A stretch of 23,538 nt of DNA, taken from Armadillidium nasatum. Its lineage: Eukaryota > Arthropoda > Malacostraca > Isopoda > Armadillidiidae. Position 1 is the stretch's first letter. Every line of letters starts with the position of its first letter. Position numbers and translations under genes: made by a program. Below the pieces are notes generated by a model. The model was not told where the DNA came from, did not search any database, and saw only the letters and a program-made list of their open reading frames with translations. Of this stretch, positions 1 to 10,479 are shown one piece after another. Location of the stretch: the NCBI GenBank assembly GCA_009176605.1, contig SEYY01012377.1:1-23538 (forward strand), written 5' to 3'.

Positions 1-363
1 AATCACTATTGTGAATTAAAATATTTTTTTTTTTTAAAAAAAATTTTTGTAATTTTTTCAAACTTTTATTATACAAAATCTGTAATATCTGAAAATTTTT
101 CTGAGAAAATGCATATAATCATGAAGTGAATGTTAACTATTCTGCTCCTTCCTTATAATTAAATTAATCTCAATTAAAATTATATCTAATTTTCTTAACC
201 TGAAATTTCAGAGCTTTTTATCTCTTTACAAATTTTAAGCAACCCTGACCAGAGCTCAGCCCAGGAAGATATAGACTCCACCTCTCCAAGAAGTTGTATG
301 TAAGCATGCTTCGCGTAAGGATGAATGAGACCTCAGGTGTTGTGAACGTATTTCAGAGATGCA
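1..363. other. AT-rich flank, no supported gene
   Basis: AT-rich sequence with no convincing gene. A stretch at 212-295 lies between an acceptor-like ttcag and a donor-like gtatgt and reads open in one frame, but its phase does not match the phase-0 chain of the finger gene downstream. It is listed among the rejected items. Confidence 0.4.
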
Positions 364-860
364 TTACCTCTTGAAAGTTAATTTTGGGAGAGAAACATTG
401 TGATCCTTTCTAGAAATGGAAATCTCACGTATAATGAGGATATAGGAGGGTTTTTGTGTTTGCAAAGATGTTGTGTGTAAAATTTTGAAGACATAAAGAA
501 AATGAATTTTTGAGGCATTGTAAACAATATATTTTTTCTCTGAGAAATCTGTGATCAGTTCCTCCAAGGTCTTCCCCAAATATTAGTTATTATAGGTCGT
601 GTAGAATGATTTTTTGAATCAATGAATTAATTTTAGGTGAAATCAACAACATAATTGTGCATTGGTTATACAACTCCATTAATGAAATTAGGAAGAATTG
701 ATGCAAGAACAGAAATTTGATCATTTATTAATTTAAAGGATTAATGGTGGCAATCTATAATCATTGCTTAAAAAATAATTAAATAAAATGGAGAGAAAAA
801 GCAAAATAAATGAATGACTTAAAAAAGGAAGTCAGAAATATTACATTAAGAACAGTAGAG
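364..860 (-). mobile_element. Jockey-like LINE reverse transcriptase fragment (palm), decayed
   Basis: Read on the minus strand with frameshifts, this follows the palm of a Jockey/CR1-type reverse transcriptase. In order there are an LPSFG-like stretch (about 830), an IIDCHH stretch (about 735) aligned to the segment before the usual GVPQGS box, a degenerate QISVLAS for that box, NYVVDF where the catalytic YADD box should be (about 650), and an NASK box followed by HTTSL (about 520-470). The last part, 579-364, is still open for 71 codons. The IIDCHH region resembles 20375-20420 at the nucleotide level, so the two come from one family. Both catalytic aspartates of YADD are not preserved together, so it is dead. 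The clade call is from motif recall only. Confidence 0.6.
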
Positions 861-879
861 AGTTAGAAAAGTTTCAAAA

Positions 880-1110
880 TGAGGAGCCTTATGTCCTCCT
901 CCCATTTAGGTTGATGAAACTGAAGCCCCCCCCCCCTCCAAGATATAAGAAGAGTACTCAATACAAGGATTGATAATAATTTTATACAGTTAAAGTAACT
1001 CTAAAGAAGGGAGAAAAAAAATCTCAGAACCTGAAGAGAACTTCCAACTTCTTTGATGTCACCTTCGAAACCATTGTGATTTGAGATTTCCAGTACAAAA
1101 GTTTGGTTTT
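880..1110 (-). mobile_element. Jockey-like LINE fragment (RT thumb region)
   Basis: On the minus strand, a stretch similar to the thumb of Jockey/CR1 reverse transcriptases can be read: a FLPS..LL stretch, then LYK and INPCIEYSSY. The same region of the same family is recognisable at 17290-17560 (FSPSSLL). It contains a run of about 12 C at 926-937 (plus-strand sense). In an intact element the thumb follows the palm, but here it precedes the palm piece at 364-860 in transcription order. The two are therefore probably separate insertions or a rearranged copy. Confidence 0.5.
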
Positions 1111-1377
1111 TCTTTGCACAAATTATTTCATTATGAAGGGAAAAACGAATAAAAAAATGTTTTGAAATATTTTAAAAAATTTAACTAAAATGTTTTATTT
1201 ATTTTATTTTTTAAAATATGATAATATTATTATTATCATTTTTTTTCTTCCTCTTGCTAATCTGAATAACCCTAAAAAGAGAATCTTTGTTTCTTGTGTT
1301 GTTAGTTGCCTTTAGCTTGATTTTTTTATTGTTTTATATGTCCATAAAGTTACTGAAATCTATTGATTGTTTTTCAG

Positions 1378-1581
1378 AGCTTTCCTCATATTGAATCAAA
1401 CATCTCTTTACCAGAAATTAAAAAGGAAGAATTAGATGAAAAGACATCTTTTATTTTAAAGTTAGAGGCAGAAGAATCAGATTTGGAATTTGAGTTTGAT
1501 GAAGAACAGCTCAAAAATAATGTCATAAAATCAGAAAATCCTCCAATGATCACAAAGAAGTTTAATGTTAAACATGTAAAG
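1378..1581 (+). CDS. Gene A, acidic upstream coding exon of a C2H2 zinc-finger gene
   Basis: A 204-bp (68-codon) exon bounded by a good acceptor (tgtttttcag, AG at 1376-1377) and a consensus donor (AAG|gtatgt at 1582). Both junctions are phase 0 and the frame runs directly into the finger exon at 7136. The peptide is acidic and Lys-rich. It contains three psi-K-x-E motifs (IKKE, LKLE, IKSE), the consensus for SUMO attachment, plus a dense E/D stretch around residues 34-50. It lacks cysteine pairs, so it is not a ZAD domain. By analogy with insect finger genes it is a regulatory N-terminal segment. No start codon is present in the exon, so at least one exon further upstream is missing. The exon call rests on splice signals, frame and resemblance to gene B's mini-exons; RNA data are lacking. 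Confidence 0.7.
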
Positions 1582-1593
1582 GTATGTAAAGTC

Positions 1594-1667
<74 letters not shown>
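1594..1667 (+). repeat. (TTA)n microsatellite just after a splice donor
   Basis: About 24 uninterrupted TTA units starting 12 bases after the donor of gene A's acidic exon, followed by a run of about 20 T. It reads through in frame as a tyrosine run, which is an artefact of intron sequence. Confidence 0.95.
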
Positions 1668-1669
<2 letters not shown>

Positions 1670-1741
1670 TTTTTTTTTTTTTTTTTTTACCCTGAAAACA
1701 GGTCGTTAATTAAGAAAATAAGATTAAATACTTTTCTTTAT

Positions 1742-1743
<2 letters not shown>

Positions 1744-1808
<65 letters not shown>

Positions 1809-1809
1809 T
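1744..1809 (+). repeat. (TAA)n microsatellite, complementary to the preceding (TTA)n
   Basis: About 21 TAA/ATA units. The tract is the reverse complement of the (TTA)n tract about 76 bases upstream, so a transcript could fold both into a stem of more than 60 bp. Confidence 0.95.
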
Positions 1810-2619
1810 AAGTACACCCTATTTAATAAAGTGTAGAATAGGAAATGCAACAAAGGAATTACTTACACAAAGTTTGCTCTCTTTGGTCTTTTATCTCCGT
1901 ATTAATGGGATGTATAATTATATCGAATGATTACTGATTGTGTACTTTTACTCTCACTGCTCCCAACACAATAAAGATGAACAAAACCAGCAGAAAAATC
2001 TTATTCCCCACACTATCTTTCCCTGGTCTACAATATTGTCTCAGAAGATATTTAAAAGTTACTCTAAGCTTAGATAGTTATATAAGTTAAAAACAATGAC
2101 ACTCTCCTAGACTAGACTAGACGCATATACTGATGGTAAAATATTGATTCCACAATGAACAGTTAAAAAGTTCCCCTATTTTACATATTTTCCCATTCCC
2201 CCACCCTCACTTGGAAGGTAAAATCAATTTTTTATTTTTTAAAATAAAAATTAATCTGCTAGCTATCAAATAAAGGAATAAAAGGTATGTGTATGAGCTA
2301 TTTAGGTTATTTAAAAAATTAATGAAAAATGAAATTAAATTTTTTTAAACGTTTCTTTAGCATAGTTAATGTAATTAAAATACCAGGAAAAATATATTAA
2401 GCAAAATGCATTTTTGTAACATATATTTCAAAGATTCTAATATATTTTTAAATTATTAGGACACAATTTTTCTTAATTATTGCATGTATATAGGCGTATA
2501 TACATGCAATTTTATTGTTTTTAAAAAAATTTTTTTTTTCATTTTTGGAAAATGAATATTGTATCCTATTAGTTCCTGCCTTTAAGCTCAGTGTACTTAG
2601 GACCCCATGAAGGTTATTA
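1810..2619. other. Intronic AT-rich sequence, no gene seen
   Basis: Part of the long gene A intron. Apart from a small ctaga x3 repeat near 2108 and the hairpin at 2479-2510, nothing could be supported. Confidence 0.5.
2479..2510. repeat. Perfect 14-bp hairpin with GGCG loop
   Basis: attgcatgtatata (2479-2492) and its exact complement (2497-2510) flank the four-base loop ggcg. No matching ends were found nearby that would make it a transposon terminus. Confidence 0.85.
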
Positions 2620-3750
2620 TTAGAAATATGTTACATATCATCAATTTGTGAACAATAGCAATAATTGCTATACCCAGATGGGTTTAAAAATTTAATGTTG
2701 CAATCTTCAAAGTTTTCATCATAATATAAAACGAACCCTACCAACTTCTCATCATTGTAAGTACAGACAATGTAGCCTCCGTTTTTGGTTTTGATAAGAG
2801 ACTTCAAGAGTTTGCTTTTTAGATTCTTTACAGTCTGCTATTTGCATTACTTCACCGACATTATCGCATGACAATTCAAAAACTTAAATATTTCCATTAG
2901 TTCCTTGGATGAATATATGAAATTTGTGTGTTTTTACAATAATCATTGCACTATTAAATCTTGCATTAAGGATTCTTTCATTTTCTTTTATTTGTTCTAA
3001 AGTTGTATAAAAAATGTAATACATTTGCCAAGATTCTCTTTGCCGAACTTGATAAAATTTGATCGATGCATGTTCTTTGCAGACTTGTTAGTTTTAGAAT
3101 TTTTTTTGCTTAGAGAGTATAAAAATCTCCAGATGTTTCCAGTTTTTCTTCCAAACTGCAAAGGTTAATTGTTATACAATGCTTATAATTAAAGCATTGT
3201 GTGTTATTTATTGATTCAGTTTATTTAAAAAATTCTCTACACCATCTTTTGGACAATTTTTGCAACACTGCATCACACAGTCCCTGTTTTCAGTGTTACA
3301 TACACTTTTCTCAATTAACATTTTATAATTTATATTAGAGTCACCGAATGCAGATACTTATAGTTTTGCATTTTGGGGGTACATGCTTCTTTTAAGTTCA
3401 TTAATATTAATCTTTTTTTGCATTAATTTTTTTTCACCAGTTTCATCATTCTTTACACTTAAGCAGTGTTTATTTTCCTGAGCAAATTCTGCTGATTTCA
3501 TCTTACTTGTAGAACTTTATTACTTAATCTTTTATTTGCTTTGTTATAACTTTGCCCTTTGACATGTTAGGAATCTCTGGAATAATTCCATATTGTTTCT
3601 TCATTTTTCTACTTTTCTTTACTAAATAAGATGTGGTTTGAAATAAATCTTTCGTTTCTTCTGTTGTAAAAGAAGAAATGCTTCAGATCTTCAAGTTTCG
3701 ATCACAATTGTCTGTTTCATGGCATTTACCAGCCCTGCCATTAGAACCTT
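2620..3750 (-). pseudogene. Decayed copy of a multicopy arthropod gene of unknown function
   Basis: Minus-strand fragments in three frames join into a recognisable but broken protein. Near 3300-3240 there is a cysteine cluster (CVMQCCKNCPKD) followed by LNKL. Near 2820-2660 there is a C-terminal segment with GGYIVCTYND, LVGFVLYY and IKFLNPSG. From memory, these two blocks match the ends of an uncharacterised multicopy protein family in arthropod genomes whose C-terminus reads like Y-x-W-x-G-x-V...F-x-H/N-P-x-G. The middle of that protein appears deleted. Stops and frameshifts are frequent. An acceptor-like tttcag precedes a short open stretch at about 3750. The family is often dispersed, so a transposon origin is possible. 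The assignment is from motif recall only. Confidence 0.4.
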
Positions 3751-3785
3751 TAATCTGAAATATGGGATAAAAGCAATTTGCTAAA

Positions 3786-4289
<504 letters not shown>

Positions 4290-4445
4290 TCCTACAAACG
4301 ACAATTTTTTTGTCCATTCAGGTAACAGGATCGGAGGTTCGAACCTCGATTTGTATACTTTGCAGTACACACGCGAGAGCGATGGGCGAACCTCTTTTCC
4401 TTAAGCCAGAGAAAAACTAACTTAACCCACTGAGCTACCGTGATA
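4290..4445 (-). mobile_element. tRNA-derived SINE (second family)
   Basis: On the minus strand an A-box match (ggtagctcagtgggttaag, about 4441-4423) is followed by a near-perfect B box (ggttcgaacctc, about 4346-4335). These are the two internal RNA polymerase III promoter elements. The spacing of roughly 75-80 bases is longer than in most tRNAs, and no acceptor-stem pairing closes the unit, so this is a tRNA-derived SINE head and not a working tRNA gene. The body after the B box extends to about 4290 or beyond. It differs from the SINE family with (TA)n tails found elsewhere in the window. It is antisense within the gene A intron. Confidence 0.65.
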
Positions 4446-4889
4446 TACATACATTTATACAAACCTGCAAGCACATGTAGGGCCTATTTAGTAAAATTAT
4501 TTTGATATTTTGAAAATTAAATATTTTTAATTTTTCCAGCAAAAGAATTTTGTATTTAACTTTAAATATGTTTATTTAGATGGGTACCTTTTGGCTTCTG
4601 GGTTTGTTTTTCTCATCTTTGCAGGACTAGGAATATCTTGATGGAGTGTTGATCCCAACTTTATTTTTATCAAAGATCTTTTTGAGACATCAGTTTTCCT
4701 ATGCGTAAATGATTTACTCTCTTATTATTATCATCGACTTCTCGTATCCTAGCCCACTGCAGCTTTCATATTTTTGATTTGATCACGCTGACTGGACTTT
4801 GTTCCGGCAGAATATGGAGGTACCCTTTTTACCCACAAAATAAGGATTCCCCACACCTGTTGGAAATTATTTTATGGATGCGGCACATA

Positions 4890-6560
4890 TGGCTGCCGAG
4901 GTTAGTGTTCCCCGTTATGGAATGGCAGTCGCTCCACTTTGTGCCCAGTTGAATCACGAAAAATCACTTCAATCTCAGCCCAGTTTTATCCTCTTTAATA
5001 TAACCTCAGCTCTTTCTCGGTGAATCAGTAGGAGAATCATGTGTCTTCTGTCAACTCTTCTACTTTCTCAAATTCTGTTTACTGTGTTTATAAATTCTCT
5101 CCTAAACACCATACCAATCCGCCAATTGGTATCAAATTTAGTCTAAATACTTCTAACATCATTACTGTCCCAGGGGCTGTGGTGGATGACCTGGGCTACC
5201 ACTTCGTGGTATCTCCAGTGGTTTCGTATACAGAGAACCTTTCCGCTTATCTCGCCACCATGTAACCCGTAGATTTTTTAGTTACCTTTGAAGTTGACGC
5301 CCCTTGTAATCACCTTTTCACTTTGGTGAAATTACAGGAGGCTATGACAACATGTGAAGATGGAACATTTGGACCGGATGAATTATCTTATAAGATGATT
5401 TCTCACTTTCACTGATCCACTTCGGCCTTTCTTTTGACTCTGTTTAACCTCATTTGGGTGGAGGGTATTTTTTCCCATATTGTGTATGGCAACAGGCTCA
5501 CAACGTTCCCATTCACAAATCATGAAAGGATCCAGGTTTACCTACTAACTACAGGGTCATTACATTGACAAGCCAGAAGTGTAATCTGATGGAGAGAATA
5601 GTAGCTAACCGTCTTCTACAAGGCGTTTTCTTCTCCTGTTTGGTTTCAGAAACATCTCTCAACTCTTGATACTCTTCTCCGATTAAATCATGACTTCCAG
5701 GAAGCCTTCTCCAACAATGAAAATGTTTTCCCGGTCTTCGGCCTTGAGGAAGCGTATGACTCCACCTGGAGATTGGGGGTCCAACAGAATTTTAATTTCG
5801 TGGGGTTGAGAGTCCTGTTTTCCCTCTTTCTCTGGGACCTGATGTCTGACAGATCATATCAGGTGAGGTGCAAGTATGTCTTATCAAGTCCTTTTTTAAG
5901 TGAGGAGGAGGTTCTACAGGGATACAGGTTCTACGTGATAGTCTTTGCGTTGAGGTTTAGTGACGAGGCCTCTTGTCTCAACTCCTGTCCAGTGCTCCCT
6001 TTGTGTAGATGATCTGGCAACCTATATCCCGGGGGCCAAACTTTCATATATCACTGACTATTGATACGTTTACAACTTGATGCGACGGACGAGGCACTGA
6101 TGACCAAACCAAAATGAGATAGTATCATCGGATGTATCGTACCTTGTCGCATACTCTTTCTTTATATTCGTCAATATTCAGGGCAGAGTTGGTGGTGATA
6201 TTTTTTGTTGTCTCCAAGATATCACACCACATTACCGACGAATCGTACATCATTATTTCTCATTCTAAGAACGCTCTCCTTACTCTTCAAAGTAGACCGT
6301 CCAGAAACTCATTGGATTTTTGCGTAGGTCGTCATAAGGTCATCTTGGCTCTGCTAGCAATGGTCACACATCTGACACACAATCGTTACATGTCGAGGGA
6401 GATCCCCGACCTGTCCGTTTTGCCACTCCCATGTTCTTTCAATTCACCATTTCTTTATCGAACATACCCCCCTCATGGCCTTCAGAAACAAGTTCTTTAC
6501 TGATTTCTGACCATTCTCCTTGATGACCGTCTGTCGCACATTATATCAAAATCTCCAACA
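4890..6560 (+). mobile_element. I/Nimb-like LINE, RT plus RNase H, heavily decayed
   Basis: Stitched across frames, the plus strand follows a non-LTR element of the I group. In order: a pre-RT segment with VNSST and YKFSPKH (about 5047-5110); an ELQEA-like/FGPDE stretch (about 5335-5380); LFNLIWVEGIF (about 5440-5475); an LMERIV-like region (about 5590); LDTLLRLNHD and EAFSNNENVFPVF (5665-5740); the first palm motif as LEEAYDSTWR (about 5742-5772); LMSDRSYQVR and a degenerate EEEVLQG (about 5840-5920); and an RNase H block with FRAELVVI and ISHSKNALLTLQS (about 6178-6297). Many stops and frameshifts are present, so it is inactive. A poly(A) run at 6814-6847 could be its tail. The RNase H domain separates it from the Jockey-like copies elsewhere in the window. 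Confidence 0.75.
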
Positions 6561-6812
6561 TTTCGATTGGACCTAATCTTTGCATTTCCATGGAAACTAA
6601 ATTTGTAGTATAAAATTTAACATGCTTCAGTTGACAATTCTTTGCATTTAGTTTAGGTGTTGTCCCCGGTGTTGGATTTCCATCCTGGTATTGCCGCTTC
6701 CGAGTGTGTAGTGACAGCACCTGTACATGCACTCAAAAAAATATAATTATTATTATTAGATTATATTTTATAATTTATTAAAATAAATGTAAAAATTTAT
6801 ATAACTCCCTTC

Positions 6813-6850
<38 letters not shown>

Positions 6851-7135
6851 TAACAGCAACAAAAATGGGCTCGTTTACTTTGTTTGTTGACAGTTAAATA
6901 TTTAGTTGCAACAAAAGGTATCTTTAGAAATGTTAAGAAAACTTAGATGGTGACATTATTTTTAATTATGGGGGGATATGGCGCTTAAAGTGACGAATAG
7001 AACACAATTTTTCGTCTTAATTTTTAGAAAACCTAAAAATTTGGTAAAAAGAGGACGAATTGAAAACTACATTAATTAAAGTATTTCAATTTAGTCAATA
7101 TTCTTATTATAATCTTTTTCATTTGTTTTGCACAG
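6561..7135. other. 3' part of the gene A intron
   Basis: Probably includes the 3' untranslated end of the LINE. The only other features are short AAT/TTA runs at about 6739-6760 and the poly(A) at 6814-6847. The intron ends with the acceptor tttgcacag at 7135. Confidence 0.5.
6814..6847 (+). repeat. Poly(A) run, possible LINE tail
   Basis: 34 uninterrupted A about 250 bases after the last recognisable LINE coding motif, on the same strand as that element. Confidence 0.8.
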
Positions 7136-7834
7136 AATCTTATCATCAATGCTCCTGAAGAAGAAAAAGATATCGAAGTGACAAGTGTTTCAAGAAGCAA
7201 ACCTCATAGGGCAAAAGGGCATCAACAAAGCATTAAAAAGTATCATGTGGAAAACCTGAGTTGCAAATATTGTAATTTTAGTTTTAAAAGCAAAGATGAA
7301 TTGAAGACTCATTTAAAAACACACAACAAAAGAAAGTTTAAGTGCGCTCATTGCAGTTATGAATGCAATTTTAAATCAATTTTTAAAAATCATATGCTTA
7401 CTCACAGCAATATAAAGTTGTACAAATGTTCTGTCTGCTTCTATGAATGTAATATGAAAGGGAACCTAAAAATGCACATGCTTACACACGGAAATGTAAA
7501 ACTATTTAAATGTTCTGACTGCTCATATGAATGTAATCAGAAAGGAAACCTAATATCACACATGCTAACACACTCAAATGTCAAATTGTTTAAATGTTCT
7601 GACTGCTCATATGAATGTAATTATAAAGGAAATTTAAAAACACACACGCTTTCGCACACAAATGTCAAATTATTTAAATGTTCTGACTGTTCATTTGAAT
7701 GTAATCAAAAAGGAAATTTTAAAGCACATATGCTTACCCACACAAATGTCAAATTATTTAAATGTTCTTACTGCTCATATGAATGTAATTATAAAGGAAA
7801 CTTAAAAACGCACATTCTTACACACAAAACGTAA
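7136..7834 (+). CDS. Gene A, C2H2 zinc-finger exon (seven fingers)
   Basis: Terminal coding exon of 232 codons plus TAA. The acceptor is tttgcacag (AG at 7134-7135), phase 0, in frame with 1378-1581. After about 40 linker residues come seven C2H2 fingers of the C-x2-C-x12-H-x3-H type from about 7262 to 7828. Finger 1 (CKYC) is divergent. Fingers 3-7 are almost copies, with an extra conserved Cys in Y-E-C-N and a 28-residue period. The linker is H-x-N-V-K-L-F-K, not TGEKP. Predicted base-contact positions (-1, 2, 3, 6) are nearly constant in fingers 3-7, with G and N at positions 2 and 3. It is presumably a nuclear sequence-specific DNA-binding protein. A broken eighth finger follows the stop. 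It is a paralogue of gene B and convergent with it. I do not recognise an orthologue by name. Confidence 0.88.
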   Translation, partial: NLIINAPEEEKDIEVTSVSRSKPHRAKGHQQSIKKYHVENLSCKYCNFSFKSKDELKTHLKTHNKRKFKCAHCSYECNFKSIFKNHMLTHSNIKLYKCSVCFYECNMKGNLKMHMLTHGNVKLFKCSDCSYECNQKGNLISHMLTHSNVKLFKCSDCSYECNYKGNLKTHTLSHTNVKLFKCSDCSFECNQKGNFKAHMLTHTNVKLFKCSYCSYECNYKGNLKTHILTHKT

Positions 7835-7910
7835 AGATATTTAAATGTTCTGACCGTTCCTATAAATATAATCATAAAGGAAACTTAAAAATACACATTC
7901 TTAAGCATTA
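7830..7910 (+). pseudogene. Frameshifted, degenerate eighth finger of gene A
   Basis: The repeating linker codons (caa/aat, gtc/gta, aaa) show one extra A at about 7826-7830. This shifts the frame and creates the TAA at 7832. In the shifted frame a finger-like stretch with IFKCSD, NHKGNLKIH and ILKH continues to a second stop near 7910. Its second zinc cysteine reads as Arg and the conserved Y-E-C as Y-K-Y, so it would not fold even if the frame were intact. The array was therefore longer in the past. Confidence 0.8.
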
Positions 7911-8198
7911 AAAAATGAAAGTTGAATATTAATTTTAATTCCTTTTTTTCGTTATTTTTAAATTGTATATCAAACCTCAGCCTAAATAGGACTATGTTAA
8001 ATATGCTTTTATTTTGTTTCACTCTTTAAAAGTGAGGATTGATAAGCATAGAGGAGCTTCCTTTAGAACTAACACTCCACTTTGCTCTCCTGAGCACTGC
8101 CGTAAAAGACCATGGAGATACCCACCCTTTTTCTTCTTCTAATTTCTCTATCCTTCAACTTGCCTCTTTTCTTGATCGTAGAATATTGGAGTTTTATA

Positions 8199-8204
8199 AA
8201 TAAA
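8199..8204 (+). promoter_or_regulatory. AATAAA, possible poly(A) signal of gene A
   Basis: A canonical hexamer about 365 bases after the gene A stop, followed within 15 bases by ttgcctgtcc. In such AT-rich DNA the hexamer often occurs by chance. Confidence 0.35.
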
Positions 8205-9116
8205 AACTCATTGCCTGTCCTTAAATGATCTTCTTTTGTCCTTTTAACTAAATGATGAAGTCCTTTCTCCCAAAATAGTCCACCCTTTTTATTTTTATTT
8301 GTTATTTCAATATTTTATTTTTATTTCATTGTAATTTTTATTATTCTAAATATATATTAATAAATTTGTATTTTAAAATACACATCTACAATACTACTAC
8401 ATTTTAAAATGTAGAATCGTTGATGGGATGAGCAGGTTCATTCCTTCTTCAACTAAATCTCTCTCTCCTCAAAATCCATTGTTCGATCGCTCTTGCTCTC
8501 ATGCCATTCAGGCTAGAGACATCGCGTATCGGGAGTGGAAAAATTCTCCTATCACTCTCAATAATTTTTATTCAGATCGGAATCGCTACAGGGATATTCT
8601 TCTATGAGCAAAGCGGACCTTCACCAAACGAAGGTGTGCTGAGCTCCTAAATTCTCCTACTGAAAAATCTTTCTGGCCTCTTGCCAAAAACATCTCCAAC
8701 AATTTCTGTAAATCTTACTTTCCTCCTCTTATTCGCTCTGATGGTTCTGTTGCTAACACTCCAACTGAAAAGTCTAATCTCTTCGGCCTACTGTTCTCTT
8801 ATAATTCAACCCTGGACGACTCCGGCAATCCTCCTCCTACTTCTTCTCCTCTCAGATGTCTGATGCCTTTACCTCTGATTACATTTGATCAGGTGCATTG
8901 GCTTCAGAAATCTATGAATGTTAGGAAGGCAAGCGCTTTGCTTGGATGGCATTCCTCCCCGAGTTTTAAGGGAGTGTGCTTCTAAGCTGGCTTCGTCCCT
9001 CGTTCAACTTTTCCCTCTATACCTCAATACTAGTACATTCCCTCAGTGTTGGAAGCGCGTATTAGTCCAACCTATTCCTAAGAATGGTAGCCACTCTGAT
9101 CCTTCTAATTATCGCC

Positions 9117-9778
<662 letters not shown>

Positions 9779-10290
9779 CGATAATTAGAAGGATCAGAGT
9801 GGCTACCATTCTTAGGAGTATTCTGTCTAAGATCTTTGAAACCCTTCTAAACTCTCACTTATCATTTGGAATCCCTTTCCCTTCTTTCTGATCATCAGTA
9901 TGGCTTTCGGCGTTCAAGGTCTACTGGTGATATACTTTCCTCACAAATTTATAGTCTTCTACCCTTAGGGACCATGGGGAGACTTGTGGTGGCGCTTGAC
10001 ATATCTAAGACATTTGACCGAGTATGGCATGCGTCACTGCTTTCCAGGCTCCCCTTCTTTGGGTTTCCTCCTCCTCTTTGCTTACTTATGTCTAGCTTTC
10101 TTTCTACTCGTTCCATTTCGGTTGTTGATCATGGAGTGACTTCCTCTTCCCCTCCTGTCAATAGTGGTGTTCCTCAGGGTTCTATCTTGTCTCCTACTCT
10201 GTGACTTTTCATTAATGATCTCAGCTGTTCATTTTTTCTGTCTTCATCTGAATCTTTGAGTATGCTACAGATAGGTCCTATATCCCAGAT

Positions 10291-10479
10291 AAAACAGTAC
10301 CTCCTCCTTACGCAGTTAATCTTGATTAGTGATGGTGGCTTATTTTTATACTCTTGGGATGAGATTGCACATATATTAAAACTTGGGTTAAGCATTGGCC
10401 GATTATTTTGATTCATTCATGTACTATATGAGCTATTTAATGTGATATATTTGCTATTCCTGATTTGGTAATCAACATA
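10291..10479. other. Junction between LINE and gag remnant
   Basis: The LINE reading fades out after the YATD position, with no clear 3' end, tail or target-site duplication. No gene is seen. Confidence 0.4.

Noticed and set aside
212..295. Possible 84-bp exon with acceptor tttcag and donor gtatgt
   Set aside because: The length is a multiple of three and one frame is open, but the junctions would be phase 1, which does not fit the phase-0 chain of gene A, and no motif supports it.
1386..1595. Ser-rich open frame antisense to gene A's exon
   Set aside because: It is the mirror of the acidic exon on the other strand; the forward strand has the splice signals and frame continuity.
4290..4445. 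Functional tRNA gene
   Set aside because: A and B boxes are present, but the acceptor stem does not close and the spacing is too long. The same holds for the heads at 15863 and 22495, which continue into SINE bodies.
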